A stretch of DNA of 64,000 nucleotides from Cypionkella sp. (GCF_028290025.1 NZ_JAQGKQ010000113.1:1-64000); one strand, 5' to 3'. Positions 8,157 to 17,428 are shown, counted from the first letter of the stretch. Translations and numbers: made by a program. The notes: generated by a model from the sequence alone, not told the origin.

Positions 8157-8193
8157 CGAGCCTATCCTCGGGATCAAGCAAAGGCACCGCGAT

Positions 8194-9717
8194 ATGTCCC
8201 ACAGCAATGAAAGCGTGATCCGGTTGAATCCAGCCGATAATCTGGTGATCGCCCTCGTCGATTTGCCCGGCGGCGCACAACCGGGCGGCATGGATATCGC
8301 CACCACGCAAGCTATACCGCGCGGTCATAAAATCGCCACGAGGCGAATTGCTACGGGCGAGCAGGTGATCCGCTACGGTCAGATCATCGGTCAGGCTCTG
8401 GTCGATATTCCGGCTGGCGCGCATATTCACAGCCATAATCTTGGCATGGGGCCGCACACCGACGATTACGCGATTGGCAGCGAAAGCCACGCTTTGCCCA
8501 GCCTGCCTGCCCGCAATTTCATGGGCTACCACCGCAGCGATGGTCAGGTCGGCACCCGCAATTATATCGGTATCCTCACCTCGGTGAACTGCTCGGGCTC
8601 GGTCGCCCGCTTCATCGCCGAGGCCGCCGAGAAAGACCCGGTGCTGTCCGCGATGCCGAATATCGACGGCTTTGTGCCGATTGTCCACAACACTGGCTGC
8701 GGCATGTCGGGGGTAAACGAGGGCTACGACACCCTGATGCGCACGCTTAAAGGCTACGCCCGCAACGCCAATTTCGGCGGCATCCTTCTGGTGGGTCTGG
8801 GCTGCGAGGTCATGCAGGTGCCCGATCTGGTCGGCCAAGGCCGCCTGCGCCCCGACGGCAATTTCCGCTATATGACCATTCAGCAAACTGGCGGCACCCG
8901 CGCCACAATCGCGGCTGGCCTGAAGGTTTTGCATGAGATGGCCGAGGTCGCAAGCCACACCGCCCGCGCCCCCGCGCCGGTTTCCAAGCTGATGATCGGC
9001 CTGCAATGCGGCGGCTCTGACGGCTATTCCGGCATCACCGCCAACCCGGCTCTTGGACATATGTCCGACTTGCTGGTGCAGATGGGCGGCACCACAATTC
9101 TGTCCGAAACACCCGAAATCTACGGCGCAGAGCACCTGCTGACGCGCCGCGCCGTCTCAAAAGAGGTCGGTGACAAACTGCTGGAGCGCATCCGTTGGTG
9201 GGAGGATTACACCGCCCGCAACGGCGGCGAGATGGACAACAACCCATCCCCCGGCAATAAAAAAGGCGGCCTCACCACGATCCTCGAAAAGTCGCTCGGC
9301 GCCGTCGCCAAAGGTGGCACAGCCCCGCTTGTTGGCGTCTACAAATTCGCAGAGCCCATAACCACCCCCGGCTTCACCTACATGGACAGCCCCGGCTACG
9401 ACCCTTGTTCCGTCACCGGCCAAATCGCCTCCGGTGCCACCATGATCATCTTCACCACCGGACGCGGCTCCGTCTCCGGCTACAAGCCAAGCCCCTGCAT
9501 CAAGCTTGCCACCAACACCGAAATGTATACCCGCATGGCCGAAGACATGGACATAAACTGCGGCGACATCCTCACAAACGGTGTGAGCATCGCCGCGAAA
9601 GGCGCTGAAATCCTTGAGAAAGTCATCACAGTGGCTTCAGGCGAGCGCACCTTCTCCGAACAACTAGGCTTCGGCGGTTCCGAGTTCGTCCCATGGCAAA
9701 TCGGCGCGGTGATGTAG
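8194..9717 (+). CDS. UxaA family altronate/galactarate-type dehydratase
   Basis: The 507-residue enzyme has an N-terminal SAF domain (about residues 10-80, with G-H-K-I-A and H-I-H-S-H-N-L-G) fused to the UxaA core (G-Y-x-R-x-D-G-Q-V-G-T-R-N-Y, H-N-T-G-C-G, G-L-G-C-E, L-Q-C-G-G-S-D-G-Y-S-G), as in iron-dependent altronate and galactarate dehydratases. These remove water from a sugar acid to give a 2-keto-3-deoxy acid. Start 8194 is preferred because the longer ATG at 8149 lies inside the operator and adds a non-conserved 15-residue leader. Together with the aldose-oxidising AKR it suggests an oxidative non-phosphorylated sugar route, although no lactonase or aldolase is nearby. Confidence 0.85.
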   Translation: MSHSNESVIRLNPADNLVIALVDLPGGAQPGGMDIATTQAIPRGHKIATRRIATGEQVIRYGQIIGQALVDIPAGAHIHSHNLGMGPHTDDYAIGSESHALPSLPARNFMGYHRSDGQVGTRNYIGILTSVNCSGSVARFIAEAAEKDPVLSAMPNIDGFVPIVHNTGCGMSGVNEGYDTLMRTLKGYARNANFGGILLVGLGCEVMQVPDLVGQGRLRPDGNFRYMTIQQTGGTRATIAAGLKVLHEMAEVASHTARAPAPVSKLMIGLQCGGSDGYSGITANPALGHMSDLLVQMGGTTILSETPEIYGAEHLLTRRAVSKEVGDKLLERIRWWEDYTARNGGEMDNNPSPGNKKGGLTTILEKSLGAVAKGGTAPLVGVYKFAEPITTPGFTYMDSPGYDPCSVTGQIASGATMIIFTTGRGSVSGYKPSPCIKLATNTEMYTRMAEDMDINCGDILTNGVSIAAKGAEILEKVITVASGERTFSEQLGFGGSEFVPWQIGAVM

Positions 9718-9726
9718 CAAGATAGA

Positions 9727-9815
9727 GCCTCCGGCGGGGATATTTAAGCAGAGAGGATGACCTTAAGCCGCCGCTTTACCAATTTCACATTGGCTCAAAT
9801 ATCCCCGCCGGAGGC
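9727..9815. repeat. 19-bp perfect inverted repeat GCCTCCGGCGGGGATATTT, terminator-like
   Basis: The left arm (9727-9745) and right arm (9797-9815) are perfect reverse complements and enclose the 24-bp repeat core (GGATATTTAAGCAGAGAGGATGAC, 9738-9761) and TTTCACATTGGC. The element fills the gap between the convergent dehydratase and phosphomannomutase genes and probably serves as a bidirectional terminator. Confidence 0.75.
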
Positions 9816-9826
9816 ACGCCGCCCTC

Positions 9827-11200
9827 TCACCCCTCCATCTCAATCAGAGCCGAAATCTCCGCCACAGCCGCCTCAACCAGATCCACCCGTCCCCGCGCCT
9901 CGACATTCAGCCGCAACAACGGCTCGGTATTCGACGACCGTAAATTGAACCGCCAATCGCCGAACTCCAACGACAGCCCGTCCAAATCATCCCGCGCCAC
10001 AGCCCTCGGCGCATAAGCAGCCTCAATCCGCGCCACCACCGCCCGCGCATCCGTAACCCTAAAGTTGATCTCTCCCGAAGACGGAAACGCCGCCCGCCGA
10101 GCCGCCAACAGATCCGCCAACGACAGCCCCGACCGCCCCATCAACTCCGCCACCAACAGCCAGGGAATCATCCCGGAATCGCACGCCATAAAGTCGCGGA
10201 AATAATGGTGCGCCGACATTTCGCCCCCATAAACCGCGCCAGTATCGCGCAACGCCTGCTTCAAAAACGCGTGCCCCGTCGGAGCAGCCACAGTCGTCCC
10301 CCCAGCCCGCGCCACCACATCCTGCGTGTTCCAGATCACCCGCGGATCATGCACAATCGTAGCCCCCGGCTCTTTCGCCAAGAACACCTCCGCCAGCAGC
10401 CCGACCAGATACTCCCCCGCCACAAACCTGCCCGTCGCATCGAACAGGAAGCATCGGTCGAAATCGCCATCCCAAGCCACGCCCATATCCGCACCGGCCG
10501 CCACAACAGCCGCCGCCGTCACAGGCTGGTTTTCCGGCAGCAACGGGTTCGGGATGCCATTGGGAAAACTGCCATCGGCCTGATGATGCATCCGCACGAA
10601 CTCCAGCGGAGCGCCCGCCAAGGCCAACGCCTCAGCAATCGCATCAAACGTCGGCCCCGCAGCCCCATTCCCCGCATTCACCACGATTTTCAGCGGCCGC
10701 AGCGCGCCCAGATTTACAAACGACAGCACCCGTTCCACAAACCCAGCCCGCACCCCCGACGCATCCACCACACGCCCCCCCGGCAGTCCTTCCCCAAACG
10801 CCCCAGCCTCCGCCAACGCCCTGATCTGCGCCAGCCCGGTAGTGGCATCCAGCGGAGCGGACCCCCGCCGCACCATCTTCATGCCGTTGTAATCCATCGG
10901 ATTATGCGAGGCCGTCACTTCAACGCCGCCATCCGCCTGCAGCGCCGTGGTGGCAAAATACATCTCCTCGGTTCCGCACAGCCCCAGATCCATCACCTCC
11001 ACCCCCGCCGCCACCAGCCCCTCGGCCACCGCCGCCGCCAGTTCCGCCGAAGACGCCCGACAATCCTGCCCCAGCACCACCCGCTTCGCCCCAAGCCCTT
11101 CAGCAAACGCCCGCCCAATCCGCCGCGCAATATCGGCATTCAGCTCATCACCAAGTTTGCCGCGAATATCATAGGCTTTGAAGCAGGTATAATGCGGCAT
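9827..11200 (-). CDS. phosphomannomutase/phosphoglucomutase
   Basis: This 457-residue member of the alpha-D-phosphohexomutase family carries the active-site serine in T-A-S-H-N-P (Ser98), the magnesium loop D-G-D-F-D-R around residue 240, a G-G-E-M-S-A-H-H-Y-F-R-D sugar-specificity loop, and the C-terminal phosphate-binding R-S-S-N-T-E-P. The loop G-E-M-S is typical of bifunctional PMM/PGM enzymes that supply mannose-1-P or glucose-1-P for surface polysaccharide. Length is normal for the family (about 455-465). It is a single gene, convergent with the dehydratase gene and divergent from hisB. Confidence 0.9.
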   Translation of the reverse strand: MPHYTCFKAYDIRGKLGDELNADIARRIGRAFAEGLGAKRVVLGQDCRASSAELAAAVAEGLVAAGVEVMDLGLCGTEEMYFATTALQADGGVEVTASHNPMDYNGMKMVRRGSAPLDATTGLAQIRALAEAGAFGEGLPGGRVVDASGVRAGFVERVLSFVNLGALRPLKIVVNAGNGAAGPTFDAIAEALALAGAPLEFVRMHHQADGSFPNGIPNPLLPENQPVTAAAVVAAGADMGVAWDGDFDRCFLFDATGRFVAGEYLVGLLAEVFLAKEPGATIVHDPRVIWNTQDVVARAGGTTVAAPTGHAFLKQALRDTGAVYGGEMSAHHYFRDFMACDSGMIPWLLVAELMGRSGLSLADLLAARRAAFPSSGEINFRVTDARAVVARIEAAYAPRAVARDDLDGLSLEFGDWRFNLRSSNTEPLLRLNVEARGRVDLVEAAVAEISALIEMEG

Positions 11201-11327
11201 ATCTCACCAAATTTCCGTCAAATTTCGCGGCACAATAGGCCCCGCACCCGCCAAAGGTCCAGCAGCCAAAGCCTTTCCAAACCGCCCCCCCCGCCCTATA
11301 AGGCCGCAACCGCAATAGGAGCCCGTG

Positions 11328-11915
11328 ATGCGCACAGCCGAGATCACCCGCAACACCAATGAGACAAAGATCGCCGTTGCCATCAACCTCGACGGCACTG
11401 GCATCGCCAAAATCGCCACCGGCGTAGGCTTTTTCGACCATATGCTCGATCAACTCGCCCGCCATTCTCTGATCGACATTACCGTTCAGGCGGCGGGCGA
11501 TCTTCACATCGACGATCACCACACCGTTGAAGACGTCGGTATCGCCCTCGGCCGAGCCCTCACCCGCGCCTTGGGCGATAAAAAAGGCATCCGCCGCTAC
11601 GGCCATTTCCGCCTCGCAATGGACGACACCCAGGTCGCCTGCGCATTGGATCTCTCCGCGCGCCCATTCTTGGTCTGGAATGTCCCTTTCACCGCAGCTA
11701 AAATCGGCACGTTTGACACCGAACTGGTGCGCGAATTCTTCCAAGCCCTCGCCACCCACGGCGGCATAACCCTGCATGTTGACCTGATCCACGGCCTGAA
11801 CAGCCACCACATCGCCGAAGCCGCCTTCAAAGCCGCAGCCCGCGCCTTGCGTGAAGCCGTCGAGCCCGACCCCCGCATGGCAGGCGTTCTGCCCTCTACC
11901 AAAGGCGCGCTTTAG
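11328..11915 (+). CDS. hisB: imidazoleglycerol-phosphate dehydratase
   Basis: The 195-residue protein catalyses the seventh histidine-biosynthesis step. It has the [13 protein letters not shown] metal motif, the D-D-H-H-T-V-E-D motif and a second [16 protein letters not shown] copy, which are the manganese ligands of the family. It is the monofunctional form, without the phosphatase domain of enterobacterial HisB. ATG at 11328 is preferred over the GTG three bases earlier because AGGA lies seven bases upstream. hisH follows after 87 bases. Confidence 0.95.
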   Translation: MRTAEITRNTNETKIAVAINLDGTGIAKIATGVGFFDHMLDQLARHSLIDITVQAAGDLHIDDHHTVEDVGIALGRALTRALGDKKGIRRYGHFRLAMDDTQVACALDLSARPFLVWNVPFTAAKIGTFDTELVREFFQALATHGGITLHVDLIHGLNSHHIAEAAFKAAARALREAVEPDPRMAGVLPSTKGAL

Positions 11916-11933
11916 TTAACCATAGCCACTTAA

Positions 11934-11967
11934 ATCATCCTCTGCGCTCAGTATCCCCGCCGGAGGC
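11934..11967 (-). repeat. 24-bp repeat/GCCGGAGGC element, copy D
   Basis: ATCATCCTCTGCGCTCAGTATCC followed by CCGCCGGAGGC is a diverged copy of the same intergenic element, here between hisB and hisH, which read in the same direction. There is no opposing arm, so its role is not simply termination. Confidence 0.55.
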
Positions 11968-12002
11968 ATCCCAACGCCGCCAACAATCCCAAGGCCCGCC
12001 AA

Positions 12003-12641
12003 ATGCTCACCGTCCTCGTAGACTACGATTCCGGCAACCTGCACTCGGCTGAAAAAGCCTTCCAGCGCATGGCCTTAGAGTCAAACGCCGGCACAGTCCT
12101 CGTCTCCTCTCGCCCCGAGGATGTCGCCCGCGCCGACCGCATCGTGTTGCCCGGAGACGGCGCTTTCCCGTCCTGCCGCCGCGCCTTGGGCAATTACGGC
12201 GAGTTGTTTGAGGCCATTGAAGAAGCCGTCACCAGCCGCGCCCGCCCGTTTCTTGGCATCTGCGTCGGCATGCAAATGATGGCGACTTGGGGCCGTGAAT
12301 ACGGGGATACCAAAGGTTTCGGCTGGATCCCCGGCGAAGTGGTAAAAATCACACCCGCCGATCAAAACCTGAAAGTCCCGCATATGGGCTGGAACGATCT
12401 CGTCATCGACCACCCGCACCCGGTACTCGAAGGCATCAAAACCGGCGACCACGCCTATTTTGTGCATTCCTATCATTTCCGCGTCGAAAACCCCGCCGAA
12501 CGCCTTGCCCATGTCGATTACGCGGGCGATGTCACCGCGATCATCGGCCGCGCCACTATGCTGGGGATGCAGTTCCATCCCGAGAAATCCCAAGCCACCG
12601 GCCTGCGCCTGATCGCCAATTTCTTGGCATGGAAGCCCTGA
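12003..12641 (+). CDS. hisH: imidazole glycerol phosphate synthase, glutaminase subunit
   Basis: The 212-residue class I glutamine amidotransferase has the nucleophile Cys87 in F-L-G-I-C-V-G-M-Q and the His192/Glu194 pair in M-Q-F-H-P-E-K-S. It supplies ammonia to HisF, encoded at 14004-14765. Length fits the family. The N-terminal V-D-Y-D-S-G-N-L-H-S motif is typical. It abuts the next gene, glutaminase, with no intervening base. Confidence 0.95.
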   Translation: MLTVLVDYDSGNLHSAEKAFQRMALESNAGTVLVSSRPEDVARADRIVLPGDGAFPSCRRALGNYGELFEAIEEAVTSRARPFLGICVGMQMMATWGREYGDTKGFGWIPGEVVKITPADQNLKVPHMGWNDLVIDHPHPVLEGIKTGDHAYFVHSYHFRVENPAERLAHVDYAGDVTAIIGRATMLGMQFHPEKSQATGLRLIANFLAWKP

Positions 12642-13547
12642 ATGCATGCGCTGCTCGACCAAATCGCGTCGGAGATGGCCGAAGCCACAGATCGCGGCAA
12701 AGTTGCCAACTACATCCCCGAACTGGCTAAAATCGATCCCAATCAATTCGGCATCGCCGTGGCATTACCCTCCGGCGAAACCCTCACCGCAGGCGACGCA
12801 GAGACCCCGTTCTCGATCCAATCAATCTCGAAAGTCTTCACCCTCGCCATCGCCTTGGGCCGCTTGGGCGATCAAATATGGGCCCGCGTTGGCCGCGAAC
12901 CGTCGGGCCTCGCCTTCAACTCGATCCTGCAACTGGAACAAGAGAACGGCATCCCGCGCAATCCGTTCGTCAACTCTGGTGCCATAGCCGTCACCGACGC
13001 GATCCTGCAAGGCCGCCAGCCGCGCGACGTGTTGGCCGAACTGCTGCGTTTCATCCAAGCCGCCGCCGAAGATGACAGCATCACCATAAATCAAGCGGTG
13101 GCTAAATCCGAACAGGCCACCGCCCATCGCAACATCGCTTTAGCCGAATTTATGGCCGCGATGGGCAACCTGCGCAACCCGACAGCACTCGCTATCGGCA
13201 CCTATGTCCACCAATGCGCTGTGGAAATGACCGCCGCCCAGCTCGCCCGCGCTGGCCGCTTCCTGCTCGGCGCACCCGGCTGCCCGCGCTTGGTTTCCAT
13301 CGCCCGCATCCGCCGCATCAACGCGCTGATGATGACCTGCGGCCACTATGATGCCTCAGGTGAATTCGCCTACCGCGTAGGTCTTCCCGGCAAATCCGGC
13401 GTCGGCGGCGGCATCCTCGCCATCGCCCCCGGCAAAGCCTCCATCGCCGTCTGGTCGCCCGGTCTAAACGCCAATGGCAACTCCAAACTAGGCTCTCTCG
13501 CCATTGAGAAACTGGCACGCGGCATGGGTTGGTCCGTATTCGGTTAA
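12642..13547 (+). CDS. glsA: glutaminase (serine-dependent, GlsA family)
   Basis: The 301-residue protein hydrolyses L-glutamine to glutamate and ammonia. It has the beta-lactamase-like S-x-x-K motif (Ser61, Lys64 in [10 protein letters not shown]), the N-P-F-V-N-S-G-A-I region, N-R-x-A-like A-H-R-N-I-A and C-terminal K-S-G-V-G-G-G-I. The ATG immediately follows the hisH stop, so the gene is translationally linked to histidine synthesis, which itself consumes glutamine. That position is unusual, since hisA commonly follows hisH in related genomes. Confidence 0.9.
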   Translation: MHALLDQIASEMAEATDRGKVANYIPELAKIDPNQFGIAVALPSGETLTAGDAETPFSIQSISKVFTLAIALGRLGDQIWARVGREPSGLAFNSILQLEQENGIPRNPFVNSGAIAVTDAILQGRQPRDVLAELLRFIQAAAEDDSITINQAVAKSEQATAHRNIALAEFMAAMGNLRNPTALAIGTYVHQCAVEMTAAQLARAGRFLLGAPGCPRLVSIARIRRINALMMTCGHYDASGEFAYRVGLPGKSGVGGGILAIAPGKASIAVWSPGLNANGNSKLGSLAIEKLARGMGWSVFG

Positions 13548-13570
13548 AGCCGCGAACCGACCCTTAACAT

Positions 13571-13602
13571 TTCACATTGGCCCAAATATCCCCGCCGGAG
13601 GC
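13571..13602. repeat. TTTCACATTGG-AAATATCCCCGCCGGAGGC repeat, copy E
   Basis: TTCACATTGGCCCAAATATC followed by CCCGCCGGAGGC is nearly identical to the right arms at 9783-9815 and 2121-2153. It lies just after glsA in the convergent gap before hisE. The left arm is missing. Confidence 0.65.
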
Positions 13603-13652
13603 TCCCCATCTCCGCTGCGCAACCATTAACAATCCGTAAGCGATACTTATAG

Positions 13653-13696
13653 CCTATTGATATATAACAATAATAATTAGCGTCCACGCGTGAACA
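13653..13696 (-). repeat. dispersed 3'-end element, weak copy (CCTATTGATATATAAC ... GTCCACGCGTGAACA)
   Basis: The A+T-rich CCTATTGATATATAAC block and the GTCCACGCGTGAACA half-palindrome stand in the same order as at 2211-2257 and end three bases before the hisE stop. Similarity is only partial. Confidence 0.35.
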
Positions 13697-13698
13697 GC

Positions 13699-14007
13699 CT
13701 ACCGCGCCGCCTTCTCAGCAATCCCCGACACCCCTTCGCGCCGCTCCAATTCCGCCAAAACATCCCCCAGCGAAACATCCCGCGACGCCAACATCACCAG
13801 CAAATGATAGATCACATCAGCCGCCTCCGAGGTGAGCCGCGCCCGATCCCCCTTCACCGCCTCAATGATCGCCTCAATCGCCTCTTCCCCGAACTTCTCA
13901 GCACATTTCTCCGGCCCCTTAGCCAGCAATTTCGCCGTCCAAGAACTCTCCGGGTCCGCCGTTTTGCGGGCAAAAATAGTCTCGCTCAACCGATCCAACG
14001 CGCTCAT
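13699..14007 (-). CDS. hisE: phosphoribosyl-ATP pyrophosphatase
   Basis: The 102-residue MazG-like all-helical protein removes pyrophosphate from phosphoribosyl-ATP, the second step of histidine synthesis. The [13 protein letters not shown] and E-A-A-D-V-I-Y-H-L magnesium-binding helices are clear. It overlaps hisF by ATGA, showing translational coupling. It is the last gene of the hisA-hisF-hisE minus-strand block. Confidence 0.95.
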   Translation of the reverse strand: MSALDRLSETIFARKTADPESSWTAKLLAKGPEKCAEKFGEEAIEAIIEAVKGDRARLTSEAADVIYHLLVMLASRDVSLGDVLAELERREGVSGIAEKAAR

Positions 14008-14765
14008 GTCAACCTCATCGCAATACCCGCCGCGGCCATATATTGCTTCGCCTCGCCAATGCTAAACTCACCAAAGTGAAAGATCGAAGCCGCCAAAACC
14101 GCCGAAGCGCCGCCCTGCGTCACACCCTCCACCAGATGCTCCAACGTCCCCACCCCACCGGACGCAATCACCGGAACCGCAACCGCATCCGACACCGTCC
14201 GCGTCAAGCCCAGATTGAACCCCGCCCGCGTGCCATCACGGTCCATCGAGGTCAGCAAAATCTCCCCCGCACCCTTTGCGACCATCAGCCGCGCGAATTC
14301 CACCGCATCAATCCCAGTCGCCTTCCGCCCGCCATGGGTAAAAATCTCCCACTTGCCCGGAGCGACAGTCTTCGCATCGATCGCCACCACAATACACTGC
14401 GACCCAAACCGGTCCGCCGCCTCAGCCACCACATCCGGGTCAGCCACAGCCGCCGAATTGAACGAAACCTTATCCGCCCCCGCCAACAACAAAGCCCGCA
14501 CGTCTTCATGCGTGCGCACCCCACCGCCCACCGTCAGCGGCATGAAACAAGCCTCAGCAGTCCGCGTCACCAGATCAAACATCGTGCCGCGATTTTCGTG
14601 CGTCGCGTGAATATCAAGAAAGCACAACTCATCCGCCCCCGCCGCATCATAAGCCCGCGCAGCCTCAACCGGATCGCCCGCATCGCGCAGCGAGACAAAA
14701 TTCACGCCCTTGACCACGCGGCCATCGGCAACATCAAGGCAGGGGATCAGGCGGGTTTTTAACAT
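14004..14765 (-). CDS. hisF: imidazole glycerol phosphate synthase, cyclase subunit
   Basis: The 253-residue TIM barrel forms imidazole glycerol phosphate and AICAR with ammonia from HisH. The first catalytic Asp is in [14 protein letters not shown] and the second in V-V-A-I-D-A-K; the C-terminal half has V-I-A-S-G-G-V-G. Length matches HisF. Its partner gene hisH lies on the opposite strand about 1.4 kb away, beyond glsA and hisE. Confidence 0.95.
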   Translation of the reverse strand: MLKTRLIPCLDVADGRVVKGVNFVSLRDAGDPVEAARAYDAAGADELCFLDIHATHENRGTMFDLVTRTAEACFMPLTVGGGVRTHEDVRALLLAGADKVSFNSAAVADPDVVAEAADRFGSQCIVVAIDAKTVAPGKWEIFTHGGRKATGIDAVEFARLMVAKGAGEILLTSMDRDGTRAGFNLGLTRTVSDAVAVPVIASGGVGTLEHLVEGVTQGGASAVLAASIFHFGEFSIGEAKQYMAAAGIAMRLT

Positions 14766-14799
14766 GGCATGACCTTATCGCGGGTATCAGTGCGGCGAA

Positions 14800-14864
14800 A
14801 GGGGGCGCTCACGCCCCCTCGGCTTCGCCTCACCCCCTGAGGATATTTGAGCAGAGAGGATGAC
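14800..14864. repeat. hairpin AGGGGGCG-CTCA-CGCCCCCT plus 24-bp repeat, copy F
   Basis: An 8-bp stem (14800-14807 with 14812-14819, loop CTCA) is followed by GGATATTTGAGCAGAGAGGATGAC at 14841-14864. This fills the gap between hisA and hisF, which are read in the same direction. A terminator inside an operon would be odd, so it may be an mRNA processing or stability element. Confidence 0.6.
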
Positions 14865-15584
14865 CTAGAGGCTCAAAGCTTCTAAAGCCGCAGCCAGATC
14901 AATCGCCCCATCATAAAGCGCGCGACCCGAGATTGCCCCCGCGATCACGCCAGTATCCCTTAAAGCTATCAGGTCTTCCATCCTAGACACGCCGCCTGAA
15001 GCAATCACCGGTATCGAAACCGCCCGCGCCAAAGCCTCGGTCGCTTCAAGGTTTGGCCCCTGCATCGCACCGTCGCGGTCAATGTCGGTGTAGATGATGG
15101 CCGCCACCCCGGCATCTTCAAAGCTGCGGGCAAGGTCGGTGACTTTCACCGTGGTTTCCGTAGCCCAGCCTTTGGTCGCGACGAACCCCTTGCGGGCATC
15201 AATTCCCACGGCAACCTTGCCGGGGAAAGCCTTCGCGGCCTCTCGCACCAGCGCCGGATTCTCCACCGCCACCGTGCCCAAAATCACCCGCGCCAGACCC
15301 TTTTCCAGCCACATCGCAATCGTCGCCATGTCGCGAATCCCGCCACCCAACTGAGCCGGAACCTTCACCGCCGCCAAAATCGCCTCAACCGCGGCCGCAT
15401 TGACCGGGGTGCCAGCAAACGCGCCATTCAGATCGACCAGATGCAGCCAAGCGCAGCCCGCATCCTCAAACTTTAGCGCCTGCGCTGCAGGATCATCGCC
15501 AAAAACCGTGGCCGCAGACATCTCACCGCGCAAGAGCCGCACGCATTGGCCGTCTTTCAGATCAATCGCCGGGTATAGGATCAT
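14865..15584 (-). CDS. hisA: phosphoribosylformimino-AICAR ribotide isomerase
   Basis: The 239-residue TIM barrel performs the Amadori rearrangement before HisF. It has [14 protein letters not shown] at the start (catalytic Asp) and V-G-I-D-A-R-K-G in the middle, with a late V-I-A-S-G-G-V-S phosphate site. ATG at 15584 is preferred to one at 15596 because GGAGG stands five bases upstream. It leads the hisA-hisF-hisE block and is separated from hisF by about 100 bases. Confidence 0.95.
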   Translation of the reverse strand: MILYPAIDLKDGQCVRLLRGEMSAATVFGDDPAAQALKFEDAGCAWLHLVDLNGAFAGTPVNAAAVEAILAAVKVPAQLGGGIRDMATIAMWLEKGLARVILGTVAVENPALVREAAKAFPGKVAVGIDARKGFVATKGWATETTVKVTDLARSFEDAGVAAIIYTDIDRDGAMQGPNLEATEALARAVSIPVIASGGVSRMEDLIALRDTGVIAGAISGRALYDGAIDLAAALEALSL

Positions 15585-15756
15585 CACCGCCTCCATCTTT
15601 AACGCAGGCTTTAGGGTGTGGGGGCGCGATTGCCAAGACCCGCGCGGGGTCGTGTTACCTATACATGTGCGAAAATTGCTACGTAGGAATTCGCAAAAAC
15701 CGGGTCGCTATTATCGCGCGGGCTGGTTTATCTGGCGGCTTGAATGGGAGCCGTTG

Positions 15757-16629
15757 ATGTCGCTGAAGGATTGGAACCGCTTGGTGATACTGTCCCTGCT
15801 TTGGGGCGGGTCGTTTTTCTTTGTAGCGATTGCGCTGCGAGGTTTGCCGACTTTGAGTGTGGTCTGGGGCCGGGTCGGGCTTGGCGCGGGGTTTCTCGCG
15901 CTGGCAATGTGGGCTTCTGGGACGGTATTTCCGCGTGGGCTGGTGGTTTGGCGGGCGCTGGCGGTGATGGGTCTCTTGAACAACGCGATCCCGTTCACTT
16001 TGTTTGTGCTGGCGCAGGGGCGTATTTCCGGCGGCATGGCCTCTATCTTGAACGCGACGACGCCGCTTTGGGGTGTGCTGCTGGCGCATTTGTTGACCGA
16101 GGAGAAGATCACCCTTCCCAAGGCTGCGGGCTTGGCCTGCGGATTCGCCGGTGTGGTGGTGATGATGGGTGGGGCGGCGTTGGGCGATTTTTGGGCGAGC
16201 CTTGCTTGTGTAGGGGCAGCGTTTTCCTATGGCTTGGCGGGGATTTGGGGCAGACGGTTTCGTGGGCTGGGGGTGTCTGCGCTGGCTACCGCTTTCGGGC
16301 AGGTGGCCTCTGCTGCGATGATCTTGCTGCCGATTTGGTTGATGGTGGATCGGCCTTGGAACTTGGCTGTGCCCGGGCCTGCAGTGATCGGGGCGGTGCT
16401 GGCGATTGCGGCGGCCTCAACAGCGCTGGCCTACTTGATTTATTTCCGGCTGCTCGCTTCAGCGGGGTCGAGTAATCTGTTATTGGTGACGTTTCTCGTG
16501 CCGGTTTCGGCGTGTTTGCTCGGGGCGATGTTTCTGGGGGATGCGATTTCGGGGCGACAGTTGGCGGGGTTTCTTTTGATCGCGGCGGGGCTCGCTGCTT
16601 TGGATGGGAGGGTTTTGAAATGGCGGTAA
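15757..16629 (+). CDS. EamA/DMT-superfamily permease
   Basis: The 290-residue membrane protein is built of two EamA repeats of about five hydrophobic helices each, beginning with L-L-W-G-G-S-F-F-F and G-R-V-G-L-G-A-G in repeat one and ending in A-G-L-A-A-L-D-G. Such carriers export metabolites or amino acids; the substrate is unknown. GGGAG precedes the chosen ATG. The last codons overlap the start of a short Ada-domain gene. Upstream, 15597-15756 contains no recognisable gene and only the divergent promoters with hisA. Confidence 0.8.
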   Translation: MSLKDWNRLVILSLLWGGSFFFVAIALRGLPTLSVVWGRVGLGAGFLALAMWASGTVFPRGLVVWRALAVMGLLNNAIPFTLFVLAQGRISGGMASILNATTPLWGVLLAHLLTEEKITLPKAAGLACGFAGVVVMMGGAALGDFWASLACVGAAFSYGLAGIWGRRFRGLGVSALATAFGQVASAAMILLPIWLMVDRPWNLAVPGPAVIGAVLAIAAASTALAYLIYFRLLASAGSSNLLLVTFLVPVSACLLGAMFLGDAISGRQLAGFLLIAAGLAALDGRVLKWR

Positions 16630-16874
16630 AGGGTGGGATCGAGGCGAGCGATCAGGACTGGGCGGATTTGCTGAGCAAGGTTACTCGGGACGGGTTTTAT
16701 GGGGTTTCCAGCACGGCGATTTATTGTGATTTTGCCTGCCCCTCGCGCCCACCATTGCGGAAGAATTTGCGGATTTTTGAGGTCGCGGAGGAGGCGGAGG
16801 CGGGCGGGTATCGACGCTGCAAGCGCTGTGCGGCGCCAGGTGTCCACGCGCGGACCGGGTTTTATTCGCGTTAA
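16620..16874 (+). CDS. orphan Ada-type zinc-binding domain protein
   Basis: This 84-residue ORF starts within the permease stop region and contains the methyl-phosphotriester-acceptor domain of Ada: D-x-D-W-A-D-L-L, D-G-F-Y-G-V, I-Y-C-x-x-x-C-P-S-R-x-P-L-R-K-N, then G-Y-R-R-C-K-R-C. The four zinc cysteines (C-x3-C and C-x2-C) are intact, including the one that accepts methyl groups in Ada. The AraC helix-turn-helix and methyltransferase domains are absent, and the residues after the last Cys look unrelated. It may be a truncated ada gene or a genuine small sensor or metal protein. Confidence 0.65.
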   Translation: MAVKGGIEASDQDWADLLSKVTRDGFYGVSSTAIYCDFACPSRPPLRKNLRIFEVAEEAEAGGYRRCKRCAAPGVHARTGFYSR

Positions 16875-16906
16875 ACTAAGGGGTTACGGGGGGTATTAAG
16901 ATCTGA

Positions 16907-17341
16907 TTAAGCTTTGCGCGCAATGCCGAGGCGCGGGATTTCAATCGCGGGGCAGCGGTTCATCACTGCCGTTACGCCCCGATCTTCGGCGCGCTTTGCT
17001 GCCGCTTCGTCCCTAACGCCAAGCTGCATCCAGACGGCTTTCAGACTGGGAAATGCCGCCAAAGCCTCATCCACCACCGCCCCTGCTTCTTCGGAACGGC
17101 GGAAGATATCGACCATATCGACACCCCCTTCGATCTCGGACAGGCTGGCGCGCACGACCTCGCCTAACGCCATCTGGCCCGCCTGTCCCGGATTAACCGG
17201 GATCACCCGATAACCCTGTTGCACCAGATACTGTGCGACGCCGTGGCTGGGGCGATCGGCTTTGGGCGACCATCCGACCAGCGCAATGGTCTGCACTTCA
17301 GTCAGAATCTCGCGGATTTTAGCGTCACTGATGTCTGGCAT
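16907..17341 (-). CDS. CoA-binding domain protein (YccU type)
   Basis: The 144-residue protein is a single Rossmann CoA-binding domain: T-I-A-L-V-G-W-S-P-K-A-D-R-P-S-H-G-V at the nucleotide loop, then Y-R-V-I-P-V-N-P-G, V-D-M-V-D-I-F-R-R and a W-M-Q-L-G-V segment, ending in M-N-R-C-P-A-I-E. The family is widespread and small; its metabolic role is not defined. Start 17341 has GGAG six bases upstream. Confidence 0.85.
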   Translation of the reverse strand: MPDISDAKIREILTEVQTIALVGWSPKADRPSHGVAQYLVQQGYRVIPVNPGQAGQMALGEVVRASLSEIEGGVDMVDIFRRSEEAGAVVDEALAAFPSLKAVWMQLGVRDEAAAKRAEDRGVTAVMNRCPAIEIPRLGIARKA

Positions 17342-17375
17342 GGCATGCTCCAAAGGCGACGGGCACCAAACAACG

Positions 17376-17428
17376 GCCCCAAATAAAAAGGCGTCCGGGG
17401 CACGGTAACGAACCGTAGGCCGGACGCC
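17376..17428 (-). terminator. intrinsic terminator upstream of the CoA-binding gene
   Basis: On the minus strand, GGCGTCCGG and CCGGACGCC (17428-17420 and 17398-17390) enclose an inner ACGGT/ACCGT stem, followed directly by TTTTTATTT. This is a textbook Rho-independent terminator. No gene ends just before it: rlmB stops about 230 bases upstream. It could therefore end a small RNA or act as an attenuator. Confidence 0.7.

Noticed and set aside
15400..15756. Upstream extension of the EamA permease frame to 15400
   Set aside because: It runs antisense through hisA and lacks a ribosome site; the membrane domain starts at 15757.
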